A stretch of DNA of 64,000 nucleotides from Phyto melanocephala (Eukaryota; Arthropoda; Insecta; Diptera; Rhinophoridae), in the NCBI GenBank assembly GCA_941918925.1, contig OW799235.1, forward strand, positions 104,859,947-104,923,946, in the 5' to 3' direction. The position numbers and the translations under genes were made by a program. The notes under the pieces were generated by a model. The model was not told where the DNA came from. It saw only the letters and a program-made list of their open reading frames with translations, and did no database searches. The first letter of the stretch is position 1. Every line of letters begins with the position of its first letter. This document shows, piece after piece, positions 46,967 through 59,420 of this stretch.

Positions 46967-48099
46967 TAATAACGAAAATTAAATAATTTCCTTTCACATG
47001 ACATTATCATAGAATAAAAACTCATCTTTTGTTTTGCGATTTTTGCTTGTTTTAATACCACAACAACAATATAACTGGTATTAGCTTACTCCGAGGATCC
47101 TAAATAATATTTGCTTATTGATTAGAACTTGCTAAAGTAGCGCCTTAAGGTATTGAAGATTGTGTAATGCAAAAGAAAAATATAAAACAAAAGCACGGAA
47201 GGAATATAAAACAAATGTTTACACTTAGATACACTTTTTTTAATTTTAATGACTCATTAACATTCTGCGTTAAATTAGTTTAATATTTTAACTAAATGTT
47301 AATCAAAAGTACTAGAGAAATATGTTTTATCCACCGTATTACGAAATAAGAATTGACTCCTCTTAAAAATAAACTCATAGGCTACAGCCAGATGCAAGCT
47401 TAACCTATAATAAATATAAAATATGTTTGTAAGTAAAAATGATTATGTTCATAACACGGCTACATTGCAACATGACCACCATTATCGCTGTGTTCCACTT
47501 AGACTTATTCTATTTTCGTAAGCTACAAACAGCTGGTCATCTTGTCAGTTGTTTTCTATCACAGAGTGAAGCCAATCGGTCAATATCTGCAGCTTAGCAG
47601 CTGATAATATATTTCTTTGTACTTTACTAGCAGTCAAATTGGCTGCCTTAATTCGGTTACTTACTACACTCTGCTTACGGAACCCATTTATCATTCATGT
47701 TGTATTTTTTTAAAACCAAACTGCAACCCACAATTAAATCATGGCAAGGTGACACGTATTGAGAGTTTTTTGTTAGTAAACCATTAAACAAATAAAAAAC
47801 GACTTACACTATGCTTTCAACATCAACAAAATACAACAAATTGACATTGCTGAAATCTCGAATGAAACATGGAATAAAACCATAAGTACGACTACTTACA
47901 ATATTTAAGCATATCCCAAAGTGTGCACCCACCATTACAATTTTGGTAGACTTATTCTTTTACTCCATTAGTACGCACTTCTTATACTCAACTAGCATCC
48001 CCACACCGCTTTGCTGGCACCAAAAATTTTTTTGCATTGTATTTACTGCATATGATGGTATCACTCACGCTTCGTCCCTTTTCCAGATCAAATTAGAAC
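46967..48099. other. no gene seen
   Basis: Spacer with a slightly less AT-rich patch near 47500-47700; no supported gene. Confidence 0.45.
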
Positions 48100-48340
48100 A
48101 ACCTCATGTCATTGTACACATAAGGTATTACGTTGCATGGCTTGGTAACTTTTTGATATTTGTATAGGAATATATAGGAAAATTTATATGTCATATCAAC
48201 TCTGGGCCGATTTCAAGCAAACTACACAAACCATCTAAAGAACATCCCCAACGTAACTTAAAATTTTGGTTGAAATTGGGCGACCCATTTCCAGAGTTAG
48301 TGTAAAGCAAAGTGTACACTTCTTTTTAGAAAAAGAAAAT
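48100..48340. repeat. dispersed repeat, copy 1
   Basis: Shares with 50960-51200 the blocks CATTGTACACATAAG, TTGTATAGGAATATATAGGA-AAAT (there TTGTATGGGAATAAATAGGA) and the order of a GCCGATTT-CAAGC-type and a GTT-GAAATTGGG-type block. It is probably a decayed mobile element of the same kind. Confidence 0.5.
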
Positions 48341-50677
48341 ATCGTCGAATTGACCAGACGTATTTTTGTGATGTAAAATCCAACAAATAAATCAAAAAGA
48401 AAGATTATTTTTTTATTTCGTTAGTTGAAGTTTAAAAATAAATATATTTAAAGCTTTGAGCAAAAAATGTATACGAAAGTAATTTTTCTGATTCCCATTA
48501 TCAAAAAATTCATCTGCTACAGCCACCTGACAGTTAACGCCATGGCGCGCCAGTTATAATTTCACCGTAGCAGCTACCGCTGGCGCTGACGAATTTGTAT
48601 AAGCTTATTAAAATGTTTGCTGCCGTCCACAATATAATTAAGTAGCTGACTACACTCAACGATTGCAGCTAATACCACTTGTAGTCATGTCTCTGTGAAT
48701 ATGTGTATATTTGAATAGTATTGAAATGACATATTGATTTAGTAGAAAATCTATTCAGTAGTTAACTTATACTTTTCCTTATCTAACAACAAAAATTGGA
48801 TTTTTGCTCTGTGACACTATTTATTAGTTACAGTACATATGATGGAACCGCTTCAGAATTATGACTTCCTTTTCACTGTTATTGGATTTTACTGTTATAA
48901 TTATTTTTTTTATATGAAAAGCTGAGGTTTTCAAAAATAGTTGCAATACATTAAAAATACGACGAGTTTTTAATAACAACTAAAAAGTAAAATTCATTTG
49001 ATTGTAAAAGTTAATTTGCAATAGCTGAAAAAAAACTTAAAGGTTTATAATTAAATTAAAATTTATTTAAAGAAAATAGTAAAAAAATTTTTATCAATCA
49101 ACTATTTTATAATCAATAATTATAATGTGTCTAACTTACTTATATGCAGATTATTAAAAAGCAATATGTATTAGGGACACATTTCTATCTTGATGAAAAC
49201 GATAGGTTTTAGTTTTAGCGATTGACAACCAATAATTGTTATTAAAAATTTAAAAAAAAAAAATTTTACTTATTAATAGCCTATATTATTTACAAAAATT
49301 TAAGTACAATTAACTTATAATAGCTTTGCACTAAGTTCCCTAAGCTGTTAAAAGAAGTATACTGTTTTTAACCCTTTTCATCCAGCATCCTTAATATTTA
49401 TGCATTTATGCTCTTATAATTTTAACACTTTATATACCTCAACTAAGTTGAATCTACATTCTTTTTTATACATTTTTTTTCTGTTATCTTTACACAATTA
49501 ATTTACAAAATTGCTATTGTCTTCTTTCTCAACAACACATAGTGTCTGCCTTACCCTGCAGTTAACACGACTAGTTCATACACGCATGTAAACTATAATC
49601 CATAATGGACTAGGACTAGTCTAAAGGCCATCCAAATGTATAGAAAAACATGGTCGATTTAACATTTTGATCTCCTCGAGCTGAACTATATAACCCATCG
49701 AAGTAGTTTTCAAAACTTCTCGATGGAACACCTACGCGACAATTATATTCCTCTTGACAACACTATTTGAAATCGTTAAAACACGAACAATTGTCGTTAA
49801 CCTACAAAGTCTTGTTTAAAAACTACATGGTTCATGACTGCATTACGTAGGACCAAGATGTAAGTAGTTCATTTAGCTGAAGTGGACCAGGTTGTTCATT
49901 ATCTGCAGGGTATAAAAACACATACTTATATAGAAACGAAGCAGTTAGTGTTTTAAGGAAACTATGTGTACATTAAAACCAGTAGCTTGATGCATTTTAA
50001 TACCTCACCCACACTTTTAAATAGGAGTTACTTTGGGGAATATTGCCTTACTTGACCGGCAATTTTTCACACTCTTAATGAGACACAAAATGCATTTTTA
50101 CTACTTGAAAGACTGTTAATGAAAATAATGGTTTCAATTTTTATTTTTCCTTACTTTTCCTTTTTATGGTATTTGTGTCTGGTGTTGCTACTGCTGCTCT
50201 TCATTAGCATTATCAGTGGACTATATTCATTAGATACATGTGTTCCATACTCTACTCCAGTTGTAACTTGAGTTGGCCAACAATGTTTATGAGGCATAAA
50301 ATTACCTGATTTATGTACGTTTTATACAATCTGCGATTAATATGTATGAGTCATTAGTAATTCAAAGTGGAAAGAAGAGACTGAGTAAATGTCATTTGAG
50401 ATTTCTAGATTTTTCTTGTGATTCCTTTTGACATTGTTTGCCGGAGTGTTAAATTAAATTAGCAGTACCTTCATTAATACATTATGTAAATATAATTGGA
50501 TGAAATATCTATTTTTACTCATATTGATTACTGATTCACTTAACTGCATTAAAGTCACAATTGTTTTACATTGTGCATATTCATACATATGTACGTGTAT
50601 GAATATGGGACTTCTTATTATTTATATTATTTTAAAAGTAATATATATTTTTGGGAGCTTTTTCTTATACAAAATTA
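48341..50677. other. no gene seen
   Basis: AT-rich spacer. A less AT-rich patch at 48520-48670 (with CCATGGCGCGCCAG) shows no open frame or repeat. Confidence 0.45.
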
Positions 50678-51240
50678 GCTGACCTAACAAACGTTGTTTT
50701 TCCTTCAAGGTGGTTGAAGAGGAATCGTTGTTTTGCCTTTAACATTTTTGTTTTGTCACCGAAGAAACAAAATTTTCACTCCAATAGAGAGAGATACCGA
50801 CTGTCATTAGTAAATCAAAAATTTTATGATTTGCATGAACACATACCTATGATATTATGCAGGTGAAAAGCAAATGAAAAATCGAAGGCTCAGCGCACAA
50901 ATAGAATAACGACCGAAACAACGACTGAAAAGATTCAGTTCAATATTTCCAAATATAATACCGAATGTCATTGTACACATAAGACATTCAATACATGGTT
51001 AGCTTACCTTTTAAGTGACAATAAAAAATCATTATATGAGAATTATAGGGTATTTGTTGATGTTTGTATGGGAATAAATAGGAAAATATAATGCATTATC
51101 TCCGGAACCACTAAGCCGATTTTGTGCAAGCTTCACATAAACTATATCTAATGTACCATGAAATTATGTTTGTAATCGGTTGACGTGTTTTCGCAGTTAG
51201 TGGTGACATTACAGTATATACTTCATTTATTTTTATTTGG
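50678..51240 (-). repeat. dispersed repeat, copy 2 (Helitron-like end)
   Basis: The left end, read on the minus strand, is AACGTTTGTTAGGTCAGCTAAT. This resembles the common insect Helitron 3' end CGGGTCAGCTAGT, with CTAAT as a CTRRT end. The rest (50960-51240) aligns with 48100-48340. The opposite end was not found. Confidence 0.45.
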
Positions 51241-52944
51241 ATATTTGATTTCTTACACAGGATATAAAAGGTCATACATTAATCTTTGTGTCCGCAATCA
51301 AACATTTTTCTTTAAACATACAAACATCATACCCGGGTATGTAGTGCTGTTTGGTAGTAAATAAGTTCTGATATATCTTTATCTTCTTTGAGTTTTTGTG
51401 GTTAAATTAAATAATTTGCAGCCTATGTTACGAAAGTAACATATGTCCTTTAACATGCTATAATATAGGGAAGTGATCTCAATATCATATGTGACAACTG
51501 TTTTTACAAAATACAACTTGGTGTCTAATATAACTAATTTACGTTGGGTACAGTAAACAAATGACAAAAAAATATTTCCTGCTAAATTTTCTGATCCAAA
51601 AGGAAGATATTTTAACACATGATTCATGTATTCTGAAACAACGAAAAATAAAGAGATCTATAGTGTTTATTACTACATCTCATTATAAAAACGAGGTAAA
51701 AGGTCAAAAAAACTCCGTCAATGATTCCAAATTACAACAAAAGCAAAATTATTTTTTAACATTGTTCGTTTAGATGAAAAAAATAATATTGTAGAAGTGC
51801 ATTCAAAATTGAAAGTCGATAAACTTCAATAGCTGGAGGACTAAAATATATTTCTCATTGTATTTTTCATAAATCTGCTGAATACAACAAAAACCTAAAA
51901 TATAAAACATCTTCTTTCAAAATTTCACTGTTTATATATTATTTGTTTTACTTTGATTTTTCCGTACAGTATAATCTAATATTGTTTTGGAACTAAGAAT
52001 ATCCCATCATAAAAAGAAATAGTGAATGCATGAGTTCAACCCATAATGAAATGGTTCAATTTAAGTGAAACATGTATGTTTTCTACTTTAACGTGTCACT
52101 GAAGAGCATGTGTTTATATGAATATATTAACAAAATTAACTTTAATTTAATAAGTGCATAGAAGGTATGCATACTTAGTAGATGAAAAGAAACCCATATT
52201 TCATGAGTTAATATTATTTGTTTCTTAAGTGAATTTTTTCAGATCTCTCGCATGCATTTGCATGTCTTGTTAAAGCACATTATTAAAAGCTAACTATTTT
52301 GAATTTAGAGAAGTCATTCTTCGTGCTTCCTCTTGAACATACGAATTGGAAGTCATTAAAAATGTTGTTCATATTGAACCGGGGCAAAATTTTTTTGCTT
52401 GGATGGAACGAATGAAAACGTGTCTAAGATTTGTTTTTCTTATACTTATAAAAAAAAAATACCAACTAATAGCACTCTTTAATATCTTAGAAATTTTTAT
52501 AATCATTTCTTAGTATTTAACATTTTTTTAAATATTCTTTAAAATATTTCTTAGATTTATCTCCTTCATATTTAATATTATACATGCATTAGAATTCTTA
52601 AAAATTACACAAAGTTCTTATTGTTACCATAATTTCCTTGTATGACAATATGTCTTTTGCAATTGGTATTTTTTATCACAACCAACAAAACTCAAAGAAC
52701 AGGTGTGAATATATTTACTCCTAGTCATGTGTGTGTTGTGCAATATTTTTTGACATTTGTGCAAAAAAAAATGGTAAATGCACAATTTTAAAGATTTATG
52801 CTTCACTAAGTTTTATCGTCAAGACCCAGGTGCGTCTAGGCAAGTATCGTTGAAGATCTGTTAAGTTAAAAAAAATCTATTTATCTATAAGTATAAATTA
52901 AACTGTCCATGTATGTTTGCATGAGTAGAGCTGAAACGACTTGG
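51241..52944. other. no gene seen
   Basis: AT-rich spacer; open frames of 60-82 codons on both strands have no recognisable domain. Confidence 0.45.
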
Positions 52945-53150
52945 CTGAAATACCCTCTACCAAAAAAATGGTGTGGGGGTATATTTTTTTATCATTTTGT
53001 TAGTAGCACATAAAAATATCCCTTCTAGACCCCATAAAGTATACATTTTCTGAGTTCTGATTTCATTTTATGTAGATATGTTAAATATCCGTCTGTTGAA
53101 AGCACGATAGAGGTCGAACCGAAAAACTTAGGAGGATCAAATTCTTCATG
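52945..53150 (+). mobile_element. DINE-1-like 5' fragment
   Basis: Reads TACCCTCTACCAAAAAAATG, then GGTGTGGGGGTATA, GACCCCATAAAGTATACATT, CCGTCTGTTGAAAGCACGAT and AGAGGTCGAACCGAAAAACT. This is the 5' end of the CCACGCCCAC-type subfamily, cut off after about 200 bp with a contracted GTCC core. Confidence 0.8.
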
Positions 53151-53295
53151 TAATTAGAGCATAACAAAAAATTATATATAATTTGTATTTTGCAAAACAT
53201 CCTATTAAATATCTTGATTTTATAAAAATTACCGACTACATAAATTTTATTAGTACAAAACGGGAGACATTTTGATTATATATGAACTAGCTATT

Positions 53296-53321
53296 TTATA
53301 CCTTCCGCCGGGAAGGTATAA
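53296..53321. repeat. perfect 11-bp stem hairpin
   Basis: TTATACCTTCC and GGAAGGTATAA enclose a 4-base loop GCCG. It stands apart from any gene, 150 bp after the DINE-1 fragment, and resembles the self-complementary TATACC...GGTATA ends of that family. Confidence 0.6.
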
Positions 53322-53424
53322 TTTATTTGTTTATAATTTTTGTTTAAACGAAAGAGAATGGATCTTATATTGATAAATGTTTTATTTAATGTCGGCAATT
53401 ATGTATGCAATACAATATTAGATT

Positions 53425-54060
53425 AATGTCCGCCTCTGTTAGCCTCACAAATGCGAGCCCTTTTGAGCATATTTTTCATTACATTCTCACACATTTCAAG
53501 CGTTATTTCATTAATTTCTTTACGAATATTTTGTTTGAGTTGCTCCAGCGTTTCTGGTTTGTTTGCATAAACCTTGCTTTTCAGATATCCCCACAAAAAG
53601 ATGTCCGGAGCAGGCAAATAAGGCGATCCTGGAGGGCAATCAACACCACCATTCCTTAAAATAACTTGTTAAGGAAAGAGGTCTTGCAGTAACTCCATTA
53701 TAGTCCTGGCTGTATGCGATGTGGCATCGTGTTGCTGACACCGTATGTTAGTCAAGCCCAATTAGTTGTGGCATTAAAAATTTTCAATAATGCCAAGATA
53801 TCGCTCCTCATTGAGAGTTATTTTGAGCCGATCTTACAGTACGTTGCGATCCATGCTTGGGCCTATTAGCTGCAGCCCCTCATTCTTTGAAATCATTCAC
53901 TACACGATAAATAGTGCGTCTTCTTGGCACGTTGTTTCTCCCAAAAATTTCTTCATCGTCACAGTAATCGACGATTGATCTTTATAAAATATTTTAACGA
54001 TTAAAACGAATATTTTTCCATAATAAATTTGCGACGTCTCTACTTCACGACTGCCAAATA
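53425..54060 (-). mobile_element. mariner transposase relic with both ends of the protein
   Basis: Starts MEKYSF at 54021, then after a frameshift VKIFYKDQSSITVTMKKF and RRRTIYRVVNDFKE (helix-turn-helix). It jumps by deletion to QQHDATSHTARTIMELL, where histidine stands in place of the second catalytic aspartate. A stop follows, then PAPDIFLWGYLKSKVYANKP (third aspartate kept) and the tail KRARICEANRGGHL. The residue spacing equals that of the element at 34400-35311, so both belong to one group. Confidence 0.8.
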
Positions 54061-54309
54061 TGAACTATCAAAACTAGGGAAGGAAAATGGCTTTTAAAAT
54101 TTTGTACCAAGTATGAAAACAAAATGTACTTTTAAGGCCATGACGGTACCATTTTTTTTTAATATTTATTAGTAAAAACAGAAACTTAACAAAAATGTGT
54201 ACAAAAATTCAGAAGTGTACAATAAAAAATATTAAATTCATAGGTACATACGTAGAGATCGGTTATTTAACAAATTTTATTTATTAAATACACTTAGATA
54301 ATAAATTTT

Positions 54310-54560
54310 CTGTTATTTGAAAATTAAAGCAACAAATATTTGTTGACTTCAATAAATCTTTTGTTTGTATCAAATTTGAAACAGTAGAAACATGTAGTAT
54401 ATTTCCTTCCTTTGTTTTAATTAGGTTTTGGAAAGAAAAAACTCATTCGACGTTGGCCGAGGAATGTGGAATAGACAGAATTCCCCTTACAATTCTTGAA
54501 ATATCTGGGAACATAAACTCATTAATTCATTCTTTATCTGTCATACTTTAGACAAAAAAT
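54310..54560 (-). mobile_element. hAT transposase C-terminal fragment
   Basis: The minus strand reads FPDISRIVRGILSIPHSSAN, VE, a stop, VFSFQNLIKTK and later LIQTKDLL. SSANVERVFS followed by KTKxRN is the hallmark of the hAT C-terminal dimerisation domain. The rest of the transposase is not visible. GGTAC-rich sequence around 54150 and 55090-55140 might belong to the same element. Confidence 0.7.
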
Positions 54561-54812
54561 AGGAAATATTTGAATCTTTGTGTGATCTAAGTTCAATCAC
54601 ATCGGCTAGTGCTCTGTACTGATTATTTATTGCTTCAAAGTATGTTTGTTTGTGTGGAAATATTTTCACCTGAAGAAGTACTATTGAATTTATTTCGCCC
54701 ATAATAACTTTTTATGGAGTAAACTTAAAGAACCATTTTAATACCTTTTTATTAAAGTCCACCTTACATGCTTACGAATCGTAAGTAAAATTAAATACAT
54801 ATAACAACAGTC

Positions 54813-54938
54813 AAGGCGAATTCATATACCGGGTGGTGCCAAATTAACAGGGGACTTTTTTTTAAGAATTTTGCAATAAAGTCCTAGGCAGATTTTGTTG
54901 TTGCAAACTTGACACCACCTGGTACATGAATTCGCCTT
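54813..54938. mobile_element. MITE, 126 bp
   Basis: Inverted repeats AAGGCGAATTCATATACCGG and AAGGCGAATTCATGTACCAG extend with GTGGTG to 26 bp. The interior is only about 75 bp and non-coding. No clean target duplication. It may lie within the decayed hAT region. Confidence 0.75.
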
Positions 54939-55512
54939 TACAACCGCATTGCAACAAAAACAGAGAAGCTGACAGTATAAAACAAAACAAACACAAACGA
55001 AATTAAAAAGAACATGGACAAAATTATTGTTGCCATATAGTGGGGCATTGGAATTTTTAAATTGCACCAAGTAGCTCGCGGTAGTACCACGGTACTATCA
55101 AGATCAAAAATGTACCATAAAAAGTACAATTGTACCATGATTTCCATCCAGGAATACAGGGGATACAAGTGCAAATTAGTTTTATATCAATTTATAAGGT
55201 AGTTGCTTTCTTAAAATTATTAACCAGGCAAAGATATATAAGTCGATTTCTAACTATTGTAAATGTTCAAATATTAAAAAATTCTAAATATTAAAAAGAA
55301 AAGAAATTAAACTGAAATTTACAATGTGAAATCTGTTATTACAGATTTCGCAGCAAAGCGCGGATATGCTAATGGAAATTTTGTAAACTCTGAAATTTTT
55401 AATTAAATTGCCAAACTAAAAGTGGTTTAAGAATGAATAAATTAGTTCATAATTTTTTATGTGACATATTTTAAAACATTAGCTAAACCGAAAATGGAAA
55501 TTTTTAATGTTT

Positions 55513-56339
55513 TAATACCCTTCACAGTGAAAAAGGGTATATATAGGTTTGTCATTCCGTGTGAAATTTCTACAATTTTGATTTCCGACCCCATAAAGTA
55601 TATATTTTCTAAAAGCTTATGAATAGGGGAGTCGATTAAGCCCTGTCAGTCTGTCCGTCTGTCCGTCTGACCGTCTGTTTGTGTGTATGTTGAAATCATT
55701 TTTTTGAAGCCCGCCGACATCGCTCGGACTCGGGTGAGGTATTAAAATATCAGAAATATTCGGGAGTAGATCGGTATTGAAAATCAGAAACACCGGTACA
55801 TAAACAACTGAGATATGAGCAAAAACCCACGACCACCTCGATTTTTTTTTCACAAAAACAAAATTACAACAACAACAACATACATACATAAAAACGTGTA
55901 TACTGGTTAGAGAAAACGTGGCATCGAATCCCAGCTGAGGCAAAAAAAATTTTTTTTTATTTTTTTTAATTTTTTTTTTTATTTATTTTTTTATTTTTTA
56001 TTTAATATATTATTTATATTTTTATTATTTTTTTTTAATTTTTTTTTTAAATATTTTTTTTTGTTTTATATTTATTATATATATTTTAATTATTTTTAAA
56101 AAATTTTTTTTTTAATTTTTTTAAATTTTTTTTTTAACATTTTTTTTTTTAAATTTTTTTTTAACATACATACGTAAATTTATAATTTTACAATGGGATG
56201 TTTTTATATATGTATGTTTTTTATGTGTATGTACGTATATCATATGGAATGGTGATACAAACTACTGTTATTGCATGATTACACGTTGTTAAGGGTATAT
56301 AGGATTCGGCATGGCCGAATATAGCGCTTTTACTTGTTT
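55513..56339 (+). mobile_element. DINE-1-like element, AT-core subfamily, copy C
   Basis: Starts TAATACCCTTCACAGTGAAA, has GACCCCATAAAGTATATATT, a GTCTGTCCGTCTGTCCGTCT core (about 55646-55680), the GGCATCGAATCCCAGCTGAG block, a long T-rich core (55950-56165) and ends with the hairpin ATTCGGC-ATG-GCCGAAT and CGCTTTTACTTGTTTT. It is full length and closely related to copy A in the opposite orientation. Confidence 0.9.
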
Positions 56340-58125
56340 TATAAACATTTATACTTAATTGTTTTATATACATATGCATGTATGTATTTATATGTAATTT
56401 TAATTTTTATAATTCTAGGCGATTTTTTAATGAAGTTTATTGATATTTTATTTTTTTTTAGTTCTTCCAGAGTAAGTTAAAGTCTCACTATGCTACATCA
56501 CGTGGATAATGAAAAAAAGAGACTGACTCATTCATAAAACATATTTTGTAATAGAGAAATTACTGTTTTACAATTTTTTCTGGTTTGTTTTTTTCGAAAA
56601 TTTGGTTTAAGGTACTAGTTCTTCGACAGTACTAGTTTTAAATTATAAACTTTCACCATTTTAATGATCCAATTATCATTAAGCATAGATACTTTTAAAA
56701 GCACATTGTGTGTAGGTATGTACTATTACTGCTTTACTTACTAGTATACTTTGACTCGGTTGGGTGCTTAAGATTATAATTCAAAACTCTTAATACGCTT
56801 ACCTAAAATATAATACAAAATTAAAGCCTAAGTCCGTTCAAATGGTAGACCTTAAGCATGGGGAAAAAATTTTAGAAATTAGGTAAGTAGTTACGAAGAA
56901 ATTTCACTCCATACAAAATGTAATATTCTTTAAAATAAAAATTAATATTTCGCTATGGCAGATTTTAAAATCTACATCAAGGAGAAGCATTTTTTTAACA
57001 AGTACCTTCTTTTCTAAAAAAAAAGCAAATAAATATAACTGCTACAGATTAAGAAATTTTTAATCTTGTAAATTTCATATTATTTGCTATTTAATGTTAT
57101 ATGATTGACAAAAAAAAAAAAATAAAAATAAAACTACAAATACTACAGATTATAAACCACATGACTTTTCACACATCTCTTTTAGTAACAGCTCTCATCT
57201 CCACATACATCCACCAATCCACAAAGTGTCTTTAATCCTTTGACTTTTTCACATATTGTAAATATTAAAAATATCTTTACGTATTTATCTCCCTTTTATG
57301 TTGTTAGTGCTCCGCTTATGCCTATGAATGTTTTTTAATAGCAACAAGAGTAAGCAAAATAAAAAGGGATATGTTGGAAAAGGAACAAATCCAGTATTAT
57401 CTTTTTCTAAGAACTCAAACGTAATCACTGATTTGGAAACATAATTCGATAGAAAGGTATATATCAATCGCATGTAAATTGAAAATAGAATAGTTAGAGT
57501 AAAATGCAATAGTGAAATAGTGCTATAAATTCAACTGGGATTAAAAATAATCACATTTGTAATGTTTGAAGTTAGTAACATAAAATTACAACTAAAAGAA
57601 TCTAACTGTAGAACGACGATGTTTACGTTTTGTTAACGATGCTGTTTATATGTCTGAATATGTGTGTATACATGGATATTAAACCAAAAGACACAAATAT
57701 ATAAAAAAAATTATTTCGTAACCACGTAGAAACTACAAGGGTGTCATATCACAAGAAAAAAAATAAATAAAAAACTTTTAAATAACCACACCTTGAGCAA
57801 AACATACATATGCATAAGTATATGTAACTACATGTACATATATGCCATATCATACACAGATGTGATGATCACATTAAGATGAATGACAGTTCTATATACA
57901 TAAATTTCTGCTTCCATTCTTATCATGATTATTATTTAACAATATTCTGTCATATATTTGGTATCAATCTAACTTTTTTATCTCTTATCAAAAAACGCTG
58001 CAAGAAAACGTTAATACTCTAAAACTCACACATGTATATTAAACTAGCTCATTTATATGAATGACAGTCCTGTATATGTGTATTTGTAGTGTGATGTCTG
58101 TTTCTCTGCCAAATAAAAATTTTAG
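56340..58125. other. no gene seen
   Basis: AT-rich spacer upstream of the candidate exon; it could be intron. No other splice-bounded open segment stood out. Confidence 0.45.
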
Positions 58126-58182
58126 GACGTGTATGAGAACTCAGATGAGCTAAGTGGAAGTAGTGGTTTTCGGTTATTTGAT
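58126..58182 (+). CDS. candidate 57-nt internal exon
   Basis: A less AT-rich island preceded by AATAAAAATTTTAG and followed by GTATGTATTT, acceptable fly splice signals. The 57 bases are open in only one frame, reading DVYENSDELSGSSGFRLFD (19 residues, phase 0 at both ends). The other two frames contain stops. The acidic and serine-rich content looks like a linker peptide of a larger protein. No neighbouring exon was found in the window, so the host gene is unknown. Chance cannot be excluded for so short a piece. Confidence 0.35.
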
Positions 58183-58869
58183 GTATGTATTTCTTTAAGT
58201 ACAGTTATTGTATTTGTAACAAACTCATGCACAACCATTTATGTAATCAATTTATTATCCAATTATTTTTGAAGATATTCCCAAATGTGAAACAATACCA
58301 CAGCCATACTACTAAACACACATGTGTGTTTAGACATATTGAATATTTGTAATTATTAAATTGAAAATATTCATTGTATCGTACAGTGTTAGATAAAATA
58401 GACATAAATAAAAATACGATTTTTTATCTTTTTTAGATAAAATTTAACTTAAATTGCGTCACGTATTTTCTCTGTAGAAAGTAGACGTCAGAATTCGGAT
58501 TCATAAAAAACCCCAGCTAAATTACTAACGAACAAAGTCCAGTAATTTAGCTCCTATTCCCCTTTACAGTAAGCCTTTAACGATATACATTAGATTATAA
58601 CACACTACAAGTACGAAAATAAATCACGTTTACTTAAGAATAGAATTTATTTTTTTAAGGCAATTACGAATATTTTTTGACGAGGCCAGCTTCTTTAAAC
58701 TTTTCTTATGCCATAACCATTTAATAGAAAATGAGCTTTATTGTTCATTATCAAATTGTAAACACGGTCTGGAATTTGTTCTTTTTTCACTGATTCGAAT
58801 AGCATAGTTAACCAGTTTTCGTTCACCGGTCCTAGGATTTGTGCTGCATTTAATACAATGTTAGTTCAA
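58183..58869. other. no gene seen
   Basis: AT-rich spacer; the part from about 58660 may be the 3' region of the Helitron relic that follows. Confidence 0.4.
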
Positions 58870-59420
58870 ATTTTTTTTATTATTTTGGTAATAAAATAAA
58901 TTGATTTTTCCGATTTCCAACTCGTGAAAAGCCAAGATACAGTTGACCATGCAAAAAAAAAAACGCTTTACAAAGGTCGACTTCAACCAAATAAAAGATT
59001 TTTTCTTAATTACTATGAACTATTTAACGAAATTTAAACATTTTGGCTATCACCATTCGTTAGGTATTTTATATTTGTGACAGAAAGTATTTTATTTTTA
59101 GGGGATTGGCACTACTCTTTATCCCATCGTAACCATTTTTTGGTTGAAATAAGGAAGCTGTCTTTGAAAATTGATCGTACAAAGTTTTAACTAAATTTCG
59201 TTTATGGTTTCTTATATACTACAGAAAATTTATTTTTTTTATGGGGAATACCATCCACCCTGTTCCAATCCTCACCATTTTTTCACAAATAAGGAAATTG
59301 TTTTCAAAGTAACTCGTGCAAATTTTCAAGGGAATAGCTGCTAAAGTTCTCAAAATATGTTATAAAATGTGATACATATATATTGGAGGTACCATGTTCA
59401 CCTTAAGAAAAAATTAAAAA
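58870..59420 (-). mobile_element. Helitron relic with helicase C-terminus
   Basis: On the minus strand at 58916-58951 the peptide HGQLYLGFSRVG matches the last motif of the Pif1-type helicase in Helitron Rep-helicase proteins (HGQLYVALSRV). The coding region decays on both sides. At 59098-59400 two diverged units starting GGGGATTGGCACTACT and GGGGAATACCATCCAC, both with ACCATTTTTT and AAATAAGGAA, form an internal repeat. An 8-bp inverted repeat CTAGGTCT/AGACCTAG follows at 59427-59453. Confidence 0.6.

Noticed and set aside
47490..47700. Less AT-rich patch that might be an exon
   Set aside because: No frame stays open with plausible splice sites on both sides.
54822..55174. Two overlapping minus-strand frames of 78-82 codons
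   Set aside because: Partly made of the MITE inverted repeat and GGTAC-rich transposon sequence; no domain seen.
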